Below are positions 33,094-42,386 of a DNA stretch of 64,000 nt, in pieces. The notes beneath the pieces are model-generated. The model ran no database searches and was not told the DNA's origin. It saw only the letters and a program-made list of their open reading frames with translations. The stretch comes from Martinezella tropici (GTDB lineage: Bacteria > Pseudomonadota > Alphaproteobacteria > Rhizobiales > Rhizobiaceae): the NCBI GenBank assembly GCA_000799755.1, contig JUHI01000010.1, forward strand, positions 1 through 64,000, written 5' to 3'. The number at the start of each line of letters is the position of its first letter. Position 1 is the first letter of the stretch. The translations under genes were made by a program, and so were the position numbers.

Positions 33094-34284
33094 CTAGATA
33101 TCCTGCCGTTCGCCTTTGCGGAAGGGGCTGTGCTCAGTGAGGATTTCGCTCATCTCCTCCACCTGTTCCCGCTCTTGTTTCAGGTAGTCGGCAACGGCGC
33201 GCCGCAGGCCCTGATGGCCGATATAATGTGCCGAATGCGTGATGACCGGAAGATAGCCGCGCGCCAGCTTGTGTTCGCCCTGTGCGCCGGCCTCCACCCG
33301 CTTCAGCCCCTTGTCGAGGGCAAAGTCGATCGCCTGATGATAGCAGACTTCGAAATGCAGGAAGGGATGATCCTCGATGCAGCCCCAGTGCCGGCCATAT
33401 AGTGTTTCTCCGCCGATGAAGTTGATGGCGCCGGCGATATAGCGGCCCTCGCGTTTGGCCATGACGAGCAGGATGTCGTCAGGCATGCGCTCGCCGATCA
33501 GCGAATAGAATTTCCGGGTGAGGTAAGGGCGGCCCCATTTGCGGCTGCCGGTATCCATATAGAAGGCGAAGAATTGATCCCAGATGTTTTCGGTGAGATC
33601 GCTTCCTGTCAGCCAATCGATGCTGATCCCATGCTCGACCGCCGCGCGCCGCTCTTTCTTCAGTGCCTTGCGCTTGCGCGACGCCAGCGTCTCCAGAAAG
33701 GCGTCGTGATCAGCGTAGCCCTCGTTGATGAAGTGAAACTGCTGGTCGGTGCGGTGCAGATAGCCATCGCCTTCGAAGACGGACGCTTCCTCTTCCGGCA
33801 GGAAAGTGATGTGCGCGGAGGAAACGCCGAGCTGCCGTGTGACTTCCTTGAGGCTTTCGGCCAGCGCAGGCTGCAGTACGCTGCGATCCTGTCCCTCGGC
33901 GACGAGGAGCCGCGGTCCCGTGGCGGGCGTGAAGGGAATGGAGCATTGCAGCTTGGGATAGTACCGGCCACCGGCTCGCTCGAAAGCGTCGGCCCAGCCA
34001 TGGTCGAAGACATATTCGCCCTGGCTGTGGCTCTTCAGATAGCCGATGACGGCACCGAGCAATTCGCCGCCGTCGTTTTCCAGCAGCAGGTGATTGCCAA
34101 GCCAGCCGGTCTTGTCGGTCGCGGAGCCGGACTCCTCAAGCGATGAGAGGAAGGCGTGCGAGACAAAGGGATTATATGGCAGCACGCTGCCGGTTCTGGA
34201 TGCCCCGGCGAGCTTCGACCAGCTTCCCGGGGCGATATTCTTGAAGGATCGTTCGACTCGAATGGATAATTCGTCTGTCATCAA
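33094..34284 (-). CDS. FemAB-like GNAT acyltransferase (COG3146 type)
   Basis: 396 residues. The opening VLPYNPFVSHAFLSSLEESG and the later YGRHWGCIEDHPFLHFEVCY near 313 match a family of GNAT-fold proteins annotated as peptidogalycan biosynthesis proteins. The protein has two GNAT-like halves as in FemAB enzymes, which add amino acids using aminoacyl-tRNA. The actual substrate is unknown. It lies 120 bases past the GDPD gene on the same strand. Two ATGs are adjacent at the start. Confidence 0.75.
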   Translation of the reverse strand: MMTDELSIRVERSFKNIAPGSWSKLAGASRTGSVLPYNPFVSHAFLSSLEESGSATDKTGWLGNHLLLENDGGELLGAVIGYLKSHSQGEYVFDHGWADAFERAGGRYYPKLQCSIPFTPATGPRLLVAEGQDRSVLQPALAESLKEVTRQLGVSSAHITFLPEEEASVFEGDGYLHRTDQQFHFINEGYADHDAFLETLASRKRKALKKERRAAVEHGISIDWLTGSDLTENIWDQFFAFYMDTGSRKWGRPYLTRKFYSLIGERMPDDILLVMAKREGRYIAGAINFIGGETLYGRHWGCIEDHPFLHFEVCYHQAIDFALDKGLKRVEAGAQGEHKLARGYLPVITHSAHYIGHQGLRRAVADYLKQEREQVEEMSEILTEHSPFRKGERQDI

Positions 34285-34404
34285 ATTCTTGCGCTAAGAA
34301 GGAAGGGAGGGCTCTCACCGCTGCGCCATGCATCCAAGGGGACGCGCCACAGGCGCAGCGATAATTTGGGTTTGCGCAAAGCCTCGCCTTCAATCGATCC
34401 CGAT

Positions 34405-35124
34405 TTACGAGACTATGCGCGGGTCAAAACCTTCGAAGGTCATCTGGTCTGCATTGGCAAATGTATGTTTGCGGGCCGCTTCGTCGCGCACGGTCCAGGT
34501 GATGACCGGAATACCGCGCTGGCGCTGCGCCGTGACAAAGGGGTTCGGCAGGTGGCCGTAGAAGTACGAGATGAAGTCTAGCCCAAGATGCATGGCTTCG
34601 TCATGCTGAAAAAATGTCTCGGGCTTGTTTCCTTCGGCTGTAAGCCCGACCGGGTAGGATGCTTCCAGGCTTTTGAGGTCCTTGAGCAACCAATGGTCGA
34701 AGCTCATGAGCGCCACATGTCCCTTGTAGCCTTCGAGCACTTCCAACACGGATTCCGCAAAGCCCTCGTCATCGCCTTCGCGTCCCTTCAGCTCCAGCAC
34801 CAGCGGCACCTTGCCGTCGCAAAGCTGCAGAAGCTGCTTCAGCGTCGGGATCTTGTCCTTGGTGCCGCCGATCGACAGCAGGCCGAGTTCGGCCGAGGTA
34901 CGCTCGCGCACTTCGCCAGGCAGGTTGCAGACGCGCTGCAGGTCGTCGTCATGGAAGACGACCGGAACGCCGTCCGAAGCGTAGTGCAGGTCGCACTCGA
35001 TGGCGAAGCCTGCCTCGACGGCGCGGCTGAAGGCTGAGAGCGTGTTCTCCCAGACTTGCCTGTTCATGTCATGATAGCCGCGGTGAGCGACGGGACGCTC
35101 GGTCAACCAGGCAAGCTTGCTCAT
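34405..35124 (-). CDS. Glycerophosphodiester phosphodiesterase family protein
   Basis: 239 residues with the GDPD barrel marks: VAHRGYHDMN (His14, Arg15), ENTLSAF, then ECDLHYASDGVPVVFHDDDL with the metal Glu/Asp and the second catalytic His. It hydrolyses glycerophosphodiesters to glycerol 3-phosphate and an alcohol, or acts on a related lipid headgroup. No signal peptide, so cytoplasmic. Its ATG overlaps the stop of the RidA gene (ATGA). Confidence 0.88.
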   Translation of the reverse strand: MSKLAWLTERPVAHRGYHDMNRQVWENTLSAFSRAVEAGFAIECDLHYASDGVPVVFHDDDLQRVCNLPGEVRERTSAELGLLSIGGTKDKIPTLKQLLQLCDGKVPLVLELKGREGDDEGFAESVLEVLEGYKGHVALMSFDHWLLKDLKSLEASYPVGLTAEGNKPETFFQHDEAMHLGLDFISYFYGHLPNPFVTAQRQRGIPVITWTVRDEAARKHTFANADQMTFEGFDPRIVS

Positions 35125-35591
35125 CAGGCAATTTCCAGAATGGCATCGATTTCGACGGCGGCGTTCAGCGGCAGGGCTGCCATACCGACGGCGGCGCGGG
35201 CGTGCTTGCCGGCTTCGCCGAGTACGTTTGCGAGAAGATTGGAAGCGCCGTTGATCACAAGGTGTTGTTCGACGAAATCAGGGGTCGAGGCGACAAAACC
35301 GTTCAGCTTGATCAGGCGCTTGATGCGGCCGAGATCGCCGCCGAGGGCAGCCTTCGCCTGGGCGAGAATGTTGATGGCGCAGAGTTCGGCAGCGCGCTGG
35401 CCGCCGGCAACGTCGACATTCTTGCCGAGATGACCCGTCACGGCGATCTTGCCGTTTTCCATCGGCAATTGGCCCGAGAGATAGAGAAGATTGCCGCTGA
35501 TGACGTAGGGAACATAGTTGGCGGCCGGTGCCGCAGCCTGTGGCAGAACGATGCCGAGTTCCTTCAGGCGGCCCTCAATAGCGTCGGACAT
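35124..35591 (-). CDS. RidA/YjgF-family protein
   Basis: 155 residues from ATG 35591; the ATG two codons earlier abuts the GGGAG ribosome site. It belongs to the longer (about 150-residue) RidA subfamily: LYLSGQLPMENGKIAVTGHL, then CAINILAQAKAALGGDLGRI. The Arg that binds the carboxylate in true RidA (in the CKxTVF-type segment) is not evident here, so imine deaminase activity is uncertain. It is coupled to the GDPD gene by a 1-base stop/start overlap. Confidence 0.82.
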   Translation of the reverse strand: MSDAIEGRLKELGIVLPQAAAPAANYVPYVISGNLLYLSGQLPMENGKIAVTGHLGKNVDVAGGQRAAELCAINILAQAKAALGGDLGRIKRLIKLNGFVASTPDFVEQHLVINGASNLLANVLGEAGKHARAAVGMAALPLNAAVEIDAILEIA

Positions 35592-35726
35592 TTTCATCTC
35601 CCGTTTTGTTGTAAAAACTTCAAAAATCCGGCATCAAGACTAAATTCCGTCACTTAGGATCGGCAGCCTCGTTTCAGCCGAAAGCGTTCTTATAACATCG
35701 CGTGCGAGTCCAACAGGAGATAATGA

Positions 35727-36554
35727 ATGTTCCGCTCGAGTCTTGCAGCCACCGTTGTTTCGGGGCTGGGCATTCTGTCACTGGGGACTTCGGCGGCCTA
35801 TCCGGCCGGTCCGAGCGGGCTGATCGCGCATCGCGCCGTGTATGATCTCGAGCTCAAGGATGCCTCGGACCGCTCCGGCATTTCCGGCATGGTCGGCCGC
35901 ATGGTCTATGAGTTCGACGGTTCCGACTGCACGGGTTTCACCACCAACTTCCGCTTCGTGACGAAGATCGATACCGGCGATTCCACCCGCGTCAGCGACC
36001 AGCAGACGACGACCTTCGAAGACCTCGGCAAGCGCCTGTTCCGCTTCGAGACCAAGTCCTATACGGACAACCAGCTCGACAAGGACGTGCGCGGTGCGGC
36101 AAGCGACGACCAGAAAGGCATCAAGGTCGACCTCACGCAGCCGCACAACAAGCAGGTCCAGATCATCGAAAGCCGCTTCCCGACCGAGCATATGCTCGAC
36201 ATCATCCACAATGCGAAGCTCGGCAAGAATTTCTTCGAGGCGCAGGTCTTCGACGGTTCCGATGATGGCGACAAGCCGCTGATCGCGACCACCGTTGTCG
36301 GCAAGGAGCAGACACCGGGCAAGGACGATCCCGATGCCGATAAAGCCGGCGCCTTTGCGACGACGCCTTTCTGGCCCGTGACCGTCGCCTATTTCAACGA
36401 AAAGTCCACGGGCGATGCCACGCCAGTCTACCGCATGTCCTTCAAGCTCTACGAGAACGGCATAACGCGCGATCTCACCATGGACTATGGTGACTTTGTG
36501 CTGACCGGCAAGCTCACCAAGCTTGAAGTCCTCAATACCAAGGCGTGCCAATAG
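35727..36554 (+). CDS. eipB: EipB-like periplasmic protein (DUF1849)
   Basis: 275 residues with a Sec signal peptide (first ~27 residues, cleaved near YPAG). The mature protein begins GLIAHRAVYDLELKDASDRS and contains SDCTGF and a C-terminal KACQ, the cysteine pair that forms the disulfide in Brucella EipB. EipB is a beta-spiral envelope protein needed for cell envelope integrity in Brucella; the same role here is inferred from family. It is a single gene with its own promoter. Confidence 0.82.
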   Translation: MFRSSLAATVVSGLGILSLGTSAAYPAGPSGLIAHRAVYDLELKDASDRSGISGMVGRMVYEFDGSDCTGFTTNFRFVTKIDTGDSTRVSDQQTTTFEDLGKRLFRFETKSYTDNQLDKDVRGAASDDQKGIKVDLTQPHNKQVQIIESRFPTEHMLDIIHNAKLGKNFFEAQVFDGSDDGDKPLIATTVVGKEQTPGKDDPDADKAGAFATTPFWPVTVAYFNEKSTGDATPVYRMSFKLYENGITRDLTMDYGDFVLTGKLTKLEVLNTKACQ

Positions 36555-36769
36555 CCCCAGGACGGGCTGCGCCCAGGACGTAAAATCATCGTCATAAAAC
36601 TGTGATCCAAGTTTCACTATGGTGTGAAAGGATCGGCACGTGTGGGTGAGTCTGTCTTTGCCCGCGCCGATCAGGAATTGTAGTGGGGCGCGCGGGGGAA
36701 TGATCGTCTTGGGGGCGGTTGGTAATTTTTGCGGTCGGCTCCGTGTTCATGCACAGGAAAGCACGACTT

Positions 36770-37849
36770 ATGAGCAATACCGATATCTCCGCCAGTTCCA
36801 GCAATAGCCTGCCTGTCGCCGTCGCCGATCCGGCGGAGATCGCTCGCATCGGCGACAGCATCGACCTGACCGACCGCGCCGGCATTTCCGTCTATGGCGA
36901 CCGTGCCCAGCAGGCCGTTTCCGACTATTCCGACCGCATCCTGCGCGAGGTGCGCAATCGCGATCTCGGCGAAGTCGGCAAGCTTTTGACCGATATCATC
37001 GTCAAGTCGAAGAAGCTCGATCCGGCCTCGCTTAAGGACGAGGGTTTCCTGTCGCGGATGTTCTCCTCGTTCAGGGCGAAGCTGGAGCGTTTCAAGGAAC
37101 AGTTCGAGGACGTGGCCGGCCAGATCGATCGCATCGGTCTCGAGCTTGATCGCCATAAGGATGTCCTGCGTCGTGATATCGCGCTTCTGGACGACCTGCA
37201 TGAGGAAACCAAGCAGTCCATCGTGCAGCTCGATGCCTATGTGCAGGCCGGCAAGACGTTCGCCGAGCGCTTTCGCACGATCGAACTTCCCCGGTTGAAG
37301 AGCGCTGCCGATGCTGCCTCGGCCAATCCCGGCGGCGGCATGCTGGAGGCGCAGGTCTATCAGGATAGTCTGCAGGCGCTCGATCGGCTGGAAAAGCGGG
37401 TCTTCTACCTGCAGCAGGCTCGCCAGCTTGGCATCCAGCAATTGCCGCAGATCCGCATCGTCCAGGCGGGTGATGAAACCCTGATCGAGAACCTGCAGGC
37501 GACATCGGCGCTGACCGTGCCGGCATGGAAGCAGAAGATGGTTATCCTGCTCGGTCTCACCCAGCAGAAATCGGCGCTCGAGCTGCAAAAGACGGTCACC
37601 GACGCCACCAACGACATGATCCGCCAGGCTTCGAAGATGATGAAGGATCAGGCGATTGCCATAGAACAGCAATCGCAGCGCGGTATCGTGGATATCGACA
37701 CGCTCGCCGCCGCCAATCGCGACCTGATCGACACGATCGGTGGCGTCCTGAAGGTGCAGGAGGATGGCCGCGCCAAGCGGGCCGAGGCGGAGCAGCGGAT
37801 GCAGAAAATGACTATCGAGCTCAAGAAAGCAATGATCGAGGCGCGGTAA
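36770..37849 (+). CDS. TelA-like (toxic anion resistance) protein
   Basis: 359 residues from ATG 36770, with AGGAAAG about 9 bases upstream. It is cytoplasmic and largely coiled-coil: LERFKEQFEDVAGQIDRIGL near 103 and QQLPQIRIVQAGDETLIENL near 222 are TelA hallmarks. Members are linked to tellurite resistance and to envelope-stress phenotypes, but the biochemical role is unknown. It heads a tight four-gene plus-strand operon with a VWA lipoprotein, an XpaC-like protein and a second binding-protein-like protein. Confidence 0.85.
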   Translation: MSNTDISASSSNSLPVAVADPAEIARIGDSIDLTDRAGISVYGDRAQQAVSDYSDRILREVRNRDLGEVGKLLTDIIVKSKKLDPASLKDEGFLSRMFSSFRAKLERFKEQFEDVAGQIDRIGLELDRHKDVLRRDIALLDDLHEETKQSIVQLDAYVQAGKTFAERFRTIELPRLKSAADAASANPGGGMLEAQVYQDSLQALDRLEKRVFYLQQARQLGIQQLPQIRIVQAGDETLIENLQATSALTVPAWKQKMVILLGLTQQKSALELQKTVTDATNDMIRQASKMMKDQAIAIEQQSQRGIVDIDTLAAANRDLIDTIGGVLKVQEDGRAKRAEAEQRMQKMTIELKKAMIEAR

Positions 37850-37854
37850 TTCGC

Positions 37855-39429
37855 ATGACAATCCGCACATTCGTTACCGGCCTGACGCTCGCGGCGGCTC
37901 TTGCGCTGAGCGGCTGCAACGTCGGCGGGCAAGGCCCGAAATTCTCGATTATCTCCGGCTCGGAAAACACGGTTCTTCAGCCGATCGTCGAGGAGTTCTG
38001 CAAGGAAAAGAAGGCGAGCTGCAGCTTCACCTACGAGGGCACCCTGGATATCGGCCTTGCTCTCCAGAGTGAGAAAGGCGTTGAGCAGGACGCAGTCTGG
38101 CCGGCGTCGGGCGTGTGGGTCGACATGTTCGATACCAAGCGCCGGGTGAAGTCGCTGACGTCCGTTGCGCAGATGCCCGTCATTCTCGGCGTGCGCAAAT
38201 CCAAGGCCGAAGCGCTCGGCTGGGTCGGCAAGCCGGTCTATATGAAGGACATACTGGCGGCGGTGAAGAACGGCTCGCTGAAATTTCTCATGACATCGGC
38301 GACGCAATCCAATTCCGGCGCCAGCGCCTATCTCGCGATGCTGTCGAGCGCGCTCGGCAACAAGCCGGTCATCGAGCCGGGCGATCTCGACAAGCCCGAC
38401 GTGCAGGGCGCGGTGCGCGCGCTGCTTGGCGGTGTCGAACGTTCCTCCGGCTCGTCGGGCTGGCTTGCGGATCTCTATACGGATTCTGCCGGCAAGGGCG
38501 TGCTCTACGACGCCATGTGGAATTACGAGGCGATCCTGAAGGAGACCAACGACAAGCTCACCGGCATGAGCAAGGAGCCGCTCTACGCGATTTACCCGGC
38601 CGATGGCGTCGTCGTTGCCGATTCGCCGATCGGCTTCGTCGATCATGGGCGAGGGCAGGAGGTCGAGACCTTCTTCAATCAGCTCGTCGACTATTTGCGC
38701 TCCGCTGCGGTGCAGAAGCGCATCGCCGATACGGGCCGCCGTATTCCCCTTTCCGATATCGCCGCCAAACCGGACCCAGCATGGAATTTCGATCCGACCC
38801 GGATCGTGACGGCGATCCGCATGCCGGAGCCCGCCATGATCCGCCAGGCGCTGGATCTCTATCAGGTGGCGCTGCGCAAGCCGTCGTTGACGGCTCTCTG
38901 CCTCGATTTTTCGGGCTCGATGGGGGGCAAGGGCGAAGAACAGCTGCAGGCGGCCATGCGGTTCCTGTTCAATCCGGATGAAACCGGCAAGGTGCTAGCG
39001 CAATGGACGCCGGCCGACCGCATCATGGTCATTCCCTTCGACGCCAACGTGCGCACCACCTACGAGGGCACCGGAAACCCGGCTCAGCAGAAATTGCTGG
39101 TCGACCGGGTCTCCCGCCAGCGTGCCGGCGGCGGTACGGATATGTATGCCTGCGCGAGCAGGGCGCTGGACTGGATGAAAAAGACGGGTGATCTGTCATC
39201 CTATCTCCCGGCGATCGTCATCATGACCGATGGAAAATCCGATGATGCCAATGGCGATTTTATGAGCCGATGGGCCTCCGTGAGCCCGCATGTGCCCGTA
39301 TTCGGCATCACCTTCGGCGATGCGGACAAGCGGCAGCTCGATGCGCTCGCACAGGAAACCTCGGCGCGCGTCTTCGACGGCCGTGGCGATCTGGTCAGCG
39401 CATTCCGGGCGGTGCGCGGCTATAACTAG
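37855..39429 (+). CDS. Lipoprotein with solute-binding-like domain fused to a VWA domain
   Basis: 524 residues from ATG 37855, 5 bases after the TelA-like gene. The signal peptide ends in a lipobox, ALALSGC (Cys21), so the protein is lipid-anchored. Residues ~28-320 look like an extracellular solute-binding fold (FSIISGSENTVLQPIVEEFC, YPADGVVVADSPIGFVDHG). Residues ~345-520 form a von Willebrand A domain with an intact MIDAS: DFSGS (351-355), GGGTDMYA and IMTDGKSD. The combination suggests a metal-dependent protein-interaction module carried on a binding-protein scaffold. Ligand unknown. Confidence 0.8.
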   Translation: MTIRTFVTGLTLAAALALSGCNVGGQGPKFSIISGSENTVLQPIVEEFCKEKKASCSFTYEGTLDIGLALQSEKGVEQDAVWPASGVWVDMFDTKRRVKSLTSVAQMPVILGVRKSKAEALGWVGKPVYMKDILAAVKNGSLKFLMTSATQSNSGASAYLAMLSSALGNKPVIEPGDLDKPDVQGAVRALLGGVERSSGSSGWLADLYTDSAGKGVLYDAMWNYEAILKETNDKLTGMSKEPLYAIYPADGVVVADSPIGFVDHGRGQEVETFFNQLVDYLRSAAVQKRIADTGRRIPLSDIAAKPDPAWNFDPTRIVTAIRMPEPAMIRQALDLYQVALRKPSLTALCLDFSGSMGGKGEEQLQAAMRFLFNPDETGKVLAQWTPADRIMVIPFDANVRTTYEGTGNPAQQKLLVDRVSRQRAGGGTDMYACASRALDWMKKTGDLSSYLPAIVIMTDGKSDDANGDFMSRWASVSPHVPVFGITFGDADKRQLDALAQETSARVFDGRGDLVSAFRAVRGYN

Positions 39430-39436
39430 GACGATA

Positions 39437-40054
39437 ATGCGCAATTGGTTCGGCAATGACTGGAACTGGATCGTGGCGGGGCTTGCCGCTGCGATCGTCG
39501 TTCCTGTGCTCAGCTTCCTTGCGGGGATGCCGATATGGATCGCCGCGATCATCGGTCTTCTGGTCTTCGTCGGCCTGATCTTCGTCCTTGCGCCCAAGCG
39601 CATGTTCGAGGGGCTGGATGCCAAGGCGATCGGCAGGGGACGTATGGAGTTTGCCCGCGATCTGTTGAGCACGGCGGCACCGGCCGCCGAGAGGCTCGAG
39701 GCATCGGCAAGACAGATCGGCAGCAAGGATGTGGCAAAACGGGTGCGGCATCTAGCGGAAATTGCCGCGGACGTCTTTGCCAAGGTGGAGGCCAATCCGG
39801 AAAGCGCAGGCACCGTCAGGCGGTTCCTCAGCTATTATTTGCCGAGGGCGGCTGAAGTCGCGGAAGGTTTCGCGGTGATCGAGGCGAAGCGCCAGCCGGA
39901 TGCCGCGCGCCTGCAGGAGGTCGGCCTCGTTCTGACCAAGCTGGAAGACGCTTTCGTTCACTATTCCGACAGTCTGGTCGAAGACAGGCTCGATACGCTT
40001 GATACGGAGCTGCGCCTCATACAGGCCTCGCTCAAAGAGGATATAGGACGCTGA
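39437..40054 (+). CDS. XpaC-like membrane protein
   Basis: 205 residues from ATG 39437. Two membrane helices lie near residues 9-26 and 28-46 (WIVAGLAAAIVVPVLSFLAG and the following AAIIGLLVFVGLIFVLAP). The cytoplasmic helical remainder has the XpaC pattern (KDVAKRVRHLAEIAADVFAK, RRFLSYYLPRAAEVAEGF). XpaC was named for hydrolysis of an indolyl phosphate, but its biochemical role is unsettled; xpaC and telA are neighbours in many bacteria. The stop overlaps the next start by one base. Confidence 0.8.
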   Translation: MRNWFGNDWNWIVAGLAAAIVVPVLSFLAGMPIWIAAIIGLLVFVGLIFVLAPKRMFEGLDAKAIGRGRMEFARDLLSTAAPAAERLEASARQIGSKDVAKRVRHLAEIAADVFAKVEANPESAGTVRRFLSYYLPRAAEVAEGFAVIEAKRQPDAARLQEVGLVLTKLEDAFVHYSDSLVEDRLDTLDTELRLIQASLKEDIGR

Positions 40055-41160
40055 TGGCCATTTCCCGCCGCGCTTTTGGAGTAGGGCTTCTTGCCGCCGG
40101 TGTCGCAGGAACCGGCGGCTATTTCGCCGTCAAGGACCGGCCGGAGCTGCAGGGGCTGCTCGGCAATCGCACGAAGCTGTTCGGCTTCATCGGCGGTGAG
40201 AAGGAGGCATTTCTCGCCGACAGCGACGTGATCTCGGCACTGCATAGCCATGGGCTCGAAATCAACAGCCGCGTCGCCGGCTCGGTCGAAATGGTGCGCG
40301 AGCAGGCGCTTTTGTCGCAGAATCCCGCATTTCTCTGGCCTTCCTCGTCGATCATGGTCGATATCGCGCGGCAGGGCGGCATCAAGATTCGCAACGATCG
40401 TGTCATTCTCAATACGCCCGTCGTCGTCTACTCCTGGCAGCCCGTGGTCGATGGGTTGACCAAGGCAGGACTCGTGACGACGACGCCGGAAGGGCAGCAC
40501 CAGCTTGATCTGAAGGCATTGCTGGATGCCGTGCTCGCCGGCACGAACTGGTCGAAGCTCGGCGTTAACTCGCTCTATGGCCAAGCCAGAATCGTGTCGA
40601 CCGATCCTAATCGCTCGAACTCCGGCTTCATGTTCTCCGGTCTGGTGCTAAGCCTCCTGAGCGGCAATGTGGCGAGCGCTGACGGTCTCGCGCAGTTCGG
40701 CGACAAGGCGCAAGCCATCTTCCGCAACATGGGCTTCAAGTCGTCGTCCTCGGGCAAGCTGTTCGAACAGTATCTCGCAGGCGGCATTGGTGGCGAACCG
40801 ATGATCGTCGGTTATGAGAATCAGCTGGTGGAGTGGATCATCGCCGATCCGCAGCGTTGGAAGAGGGTTCAGGCGAGCAATAGCGCCAAGCCCGTCGTGC
40901 TCTATCCGCATCCGACCGTCTATTCGGCTCATCCCCTCATCGCCATCGACGAACAGGTCGATCGCATGATCGAGGCTCTCATCAGTCCACGATTGCAGGA
41001 GCTCGCCTGGACCAAGCACGGCTTCCGCGGGCCGCTCGGCACCGCGACAGGCAACGCCGACAGCGCGATTGCCGGCCTGTTGCCGGCCGAGATCGATGCC
41101 GTATTGCCGATGCCGGATGCCAATGTCATGCTGGCTCTGCTCGACAAACTCGCAAGCTGA
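40054..41160 (+). CDS. Exported solute-binding-protein-like protein
   Basis: 368 residues starting inside the stop of the XpaC-like gene. The N terminus MAISRRAFGVGLLAAGVAG has a twin-arginine-like SRR start and a hydrophobic core, so export by Sec or Tat is likely. The body looks like a periplasmic binding fold and resembles the first domain of the VWA lipoprotein two genes upstream (HPTVYSAHPLIAIDEQVDRM, ARIVSTDPNRSNSGFMFSGL). No transporter permease is encoded here, so it probably senses or scaffolds rather than imports. Confidence 0.72.
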   Translation: MAISRRAFGVGLLAAGVAGTGGYFAVKDRPELQGLLGNRTKLFGFIGGEKEAFLADSDVISALHSHGLEINSRVAGSVEMVREQALLSQNPAFLWPSSSIMVDIARQGGIKIRNDRVILNTPVVVYSWQPVVDGLTKAGLVTTTPEGQHQLDLKALLDAVLAGTNWSKLGVNSLYGQARIVSTDPNRSNSGFMFSGLVLSLLSGNVASADGLAQFGDKAQAIFRNMGFKSSSSGKLFEQYLAGGIGGEPMIVGYENQLVEWIIADPQRWKRVQASNSAKPVVLYPHPTVYSAHPLIAIDEQVDRMIEALISPRLQELAWTKHGFRGPLGTATGNADSAIAGLLPAEIDAVLPMPDANVMLALLDKLAS

Positions 41161-41348
41161 GGGCAGGGCGAGGTAGCTTTTTGCTTCAAAAGCCTTGCAT
41201 TCCAAGCGAATCGAATGTATGGGCACCCGCATTCCACACGTAAGGCATGGGATTGTCCGGGAGAAATCCGGATTTTTCCGCCCGGTGGCATTCTCGAAGA
41301 GGATGCTGTTCGCCTTGCGGAGGTTCAACCGGAAAAGGATACAAAGGC

Positions 41349-42116
41349 ATGGCATTGCCCGATTTTTCTATGCGCCAGCTTCTCGAAGCAGGTGTTCACT
41401 TCGGCCACCAGACGCACCGCTGGAACCCGAAGATGAAGCCGTACATTTTCGGCGATCGTAACAACATCCACATCATCGACCTCGCTCAGACGGTTCCGAT
41501 GCTGAGCCGCGCTCTGCAGGTTGTCAGCGACACCGTTGCCCGTGGCGGCCGCGTTCTGTTCGTCGGCACCAAGCGTCAGGCGTCCGAACTGATCGCCGAC
41601 AGCGCAAAGCGCTCGGCTCAGTACTACGTCAACGCCCGCTGGCTCGGCGGCATGATGACCAACTGGAAGACGATCTCCAACTCGATCCAGCGTCTGCGCA
41701 AGCTCGACGAAATCCTCTCCGGCGAAGCCCAGGGCTTCACCAAGAAGGAGCGTCTGAACCTCGAGCGCGAACGCGAAAAGCTCGACAAGGCCCTCGGCGG
41801 TATCAAGGACATGGGCGGCACGCCGGACCTGATGTTCATCATCGACACCAACAAGGAAAAGATCGCGATCGACGAAGCCAAGCGCCTCGGCATCCCGGTT
41901 GTCGCCATCATCGACTCGAACTGCGATCCGGACCTGATCGATTATCCGATCCCGGGCAACGACGACGCCTCGCGCGCCATCGCTCTTTACTGCGACCTGA
42001 TCTCGCGCGCTGCCATCGACGGTATCGCTCGCCAGCAGAGCGCATCGGGCCGTGACCTCGGCGCTTCCGAGGAAGCTCCGGTCGAGCCGACCCTGGCGGA
42101 CGGCACCGAAGCCTGA
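41349..42116 (+). CDS. rpsB: 30S ribosomal protein S2
   Basis: 255 residues from ATG 41349, the start of the conserved MALPDFSMRQLLEAGVHFGH; the longer open frame upstream is noncoding leader. RWLGGMMTNWKTI and the PDLMFIIDTNKEKIAIDEAK segment are S2 signatures. It is required for 30S assembly and mRNA docking. It is first of the rpsB-tsf pair, as in nearly all bacteria, and is followed by a stem-loop before tsf. Confidence 0.97.
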   Translation: MALPDFSMRQLLEAGVHFGHQTHRWNPKMKPYIFGDRNNIHIIDLAQTVPMLSRALQVVSDTVARGGRVLFVGTKRQASELIADSAKRSAQYYVNARWLGGMMTNWKTISNSIQRLRKLDEILSGEAQGFTKKERLNLEREREKLDKALGGIKDMGGTPDLMFIIDTNKEKIAIDEAKRLGIPVVAIIDSNCDPDLIDYPIPGNDDASRAIALYCDLISRAAIDGIARQQSASGRDLGASEEAPVEPTLADGTEA

Positions 42117-42168
42117 TCGCGCGTTGCGGCGGGCAATAAACTGTCCGCCCAATCGCAATGACATCCGG

Positions 42169-42211
42169 GATAAGGCCGTTTGCGACTTCAACAAGTTCGA
42201 GCGGCCTTATC
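42169..42211 (+). other. Stem-loop between rpsB and tsf
   Basis: GATAAGGCCG (42169-42178) and CGGCCTTATC (42202-42211) form a 10-bp perfect stem, with a second small stem ACTT-CAAC-AAGT in the loop. No T-run follows. It may act as an attenuator, an RNase processing site or a translational control element between the two genes. Confidence 0.6.
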
Positions 42212-42386
42212 GCGTTTTGGATAACGTTTTGCCTGGGCGGTAAATCCAGGCATGCTCCAAACAGAATTCCAGAGTATGACGCTGCTTCATAACGCTGTCA
42301 TACTTACGGGTACATTTCGTCCCTCAAATCGGTGCCGCTCAAGCTCAAACCGCAGCCGCACCGTATGAACCGACAAGAGGAAGCTT

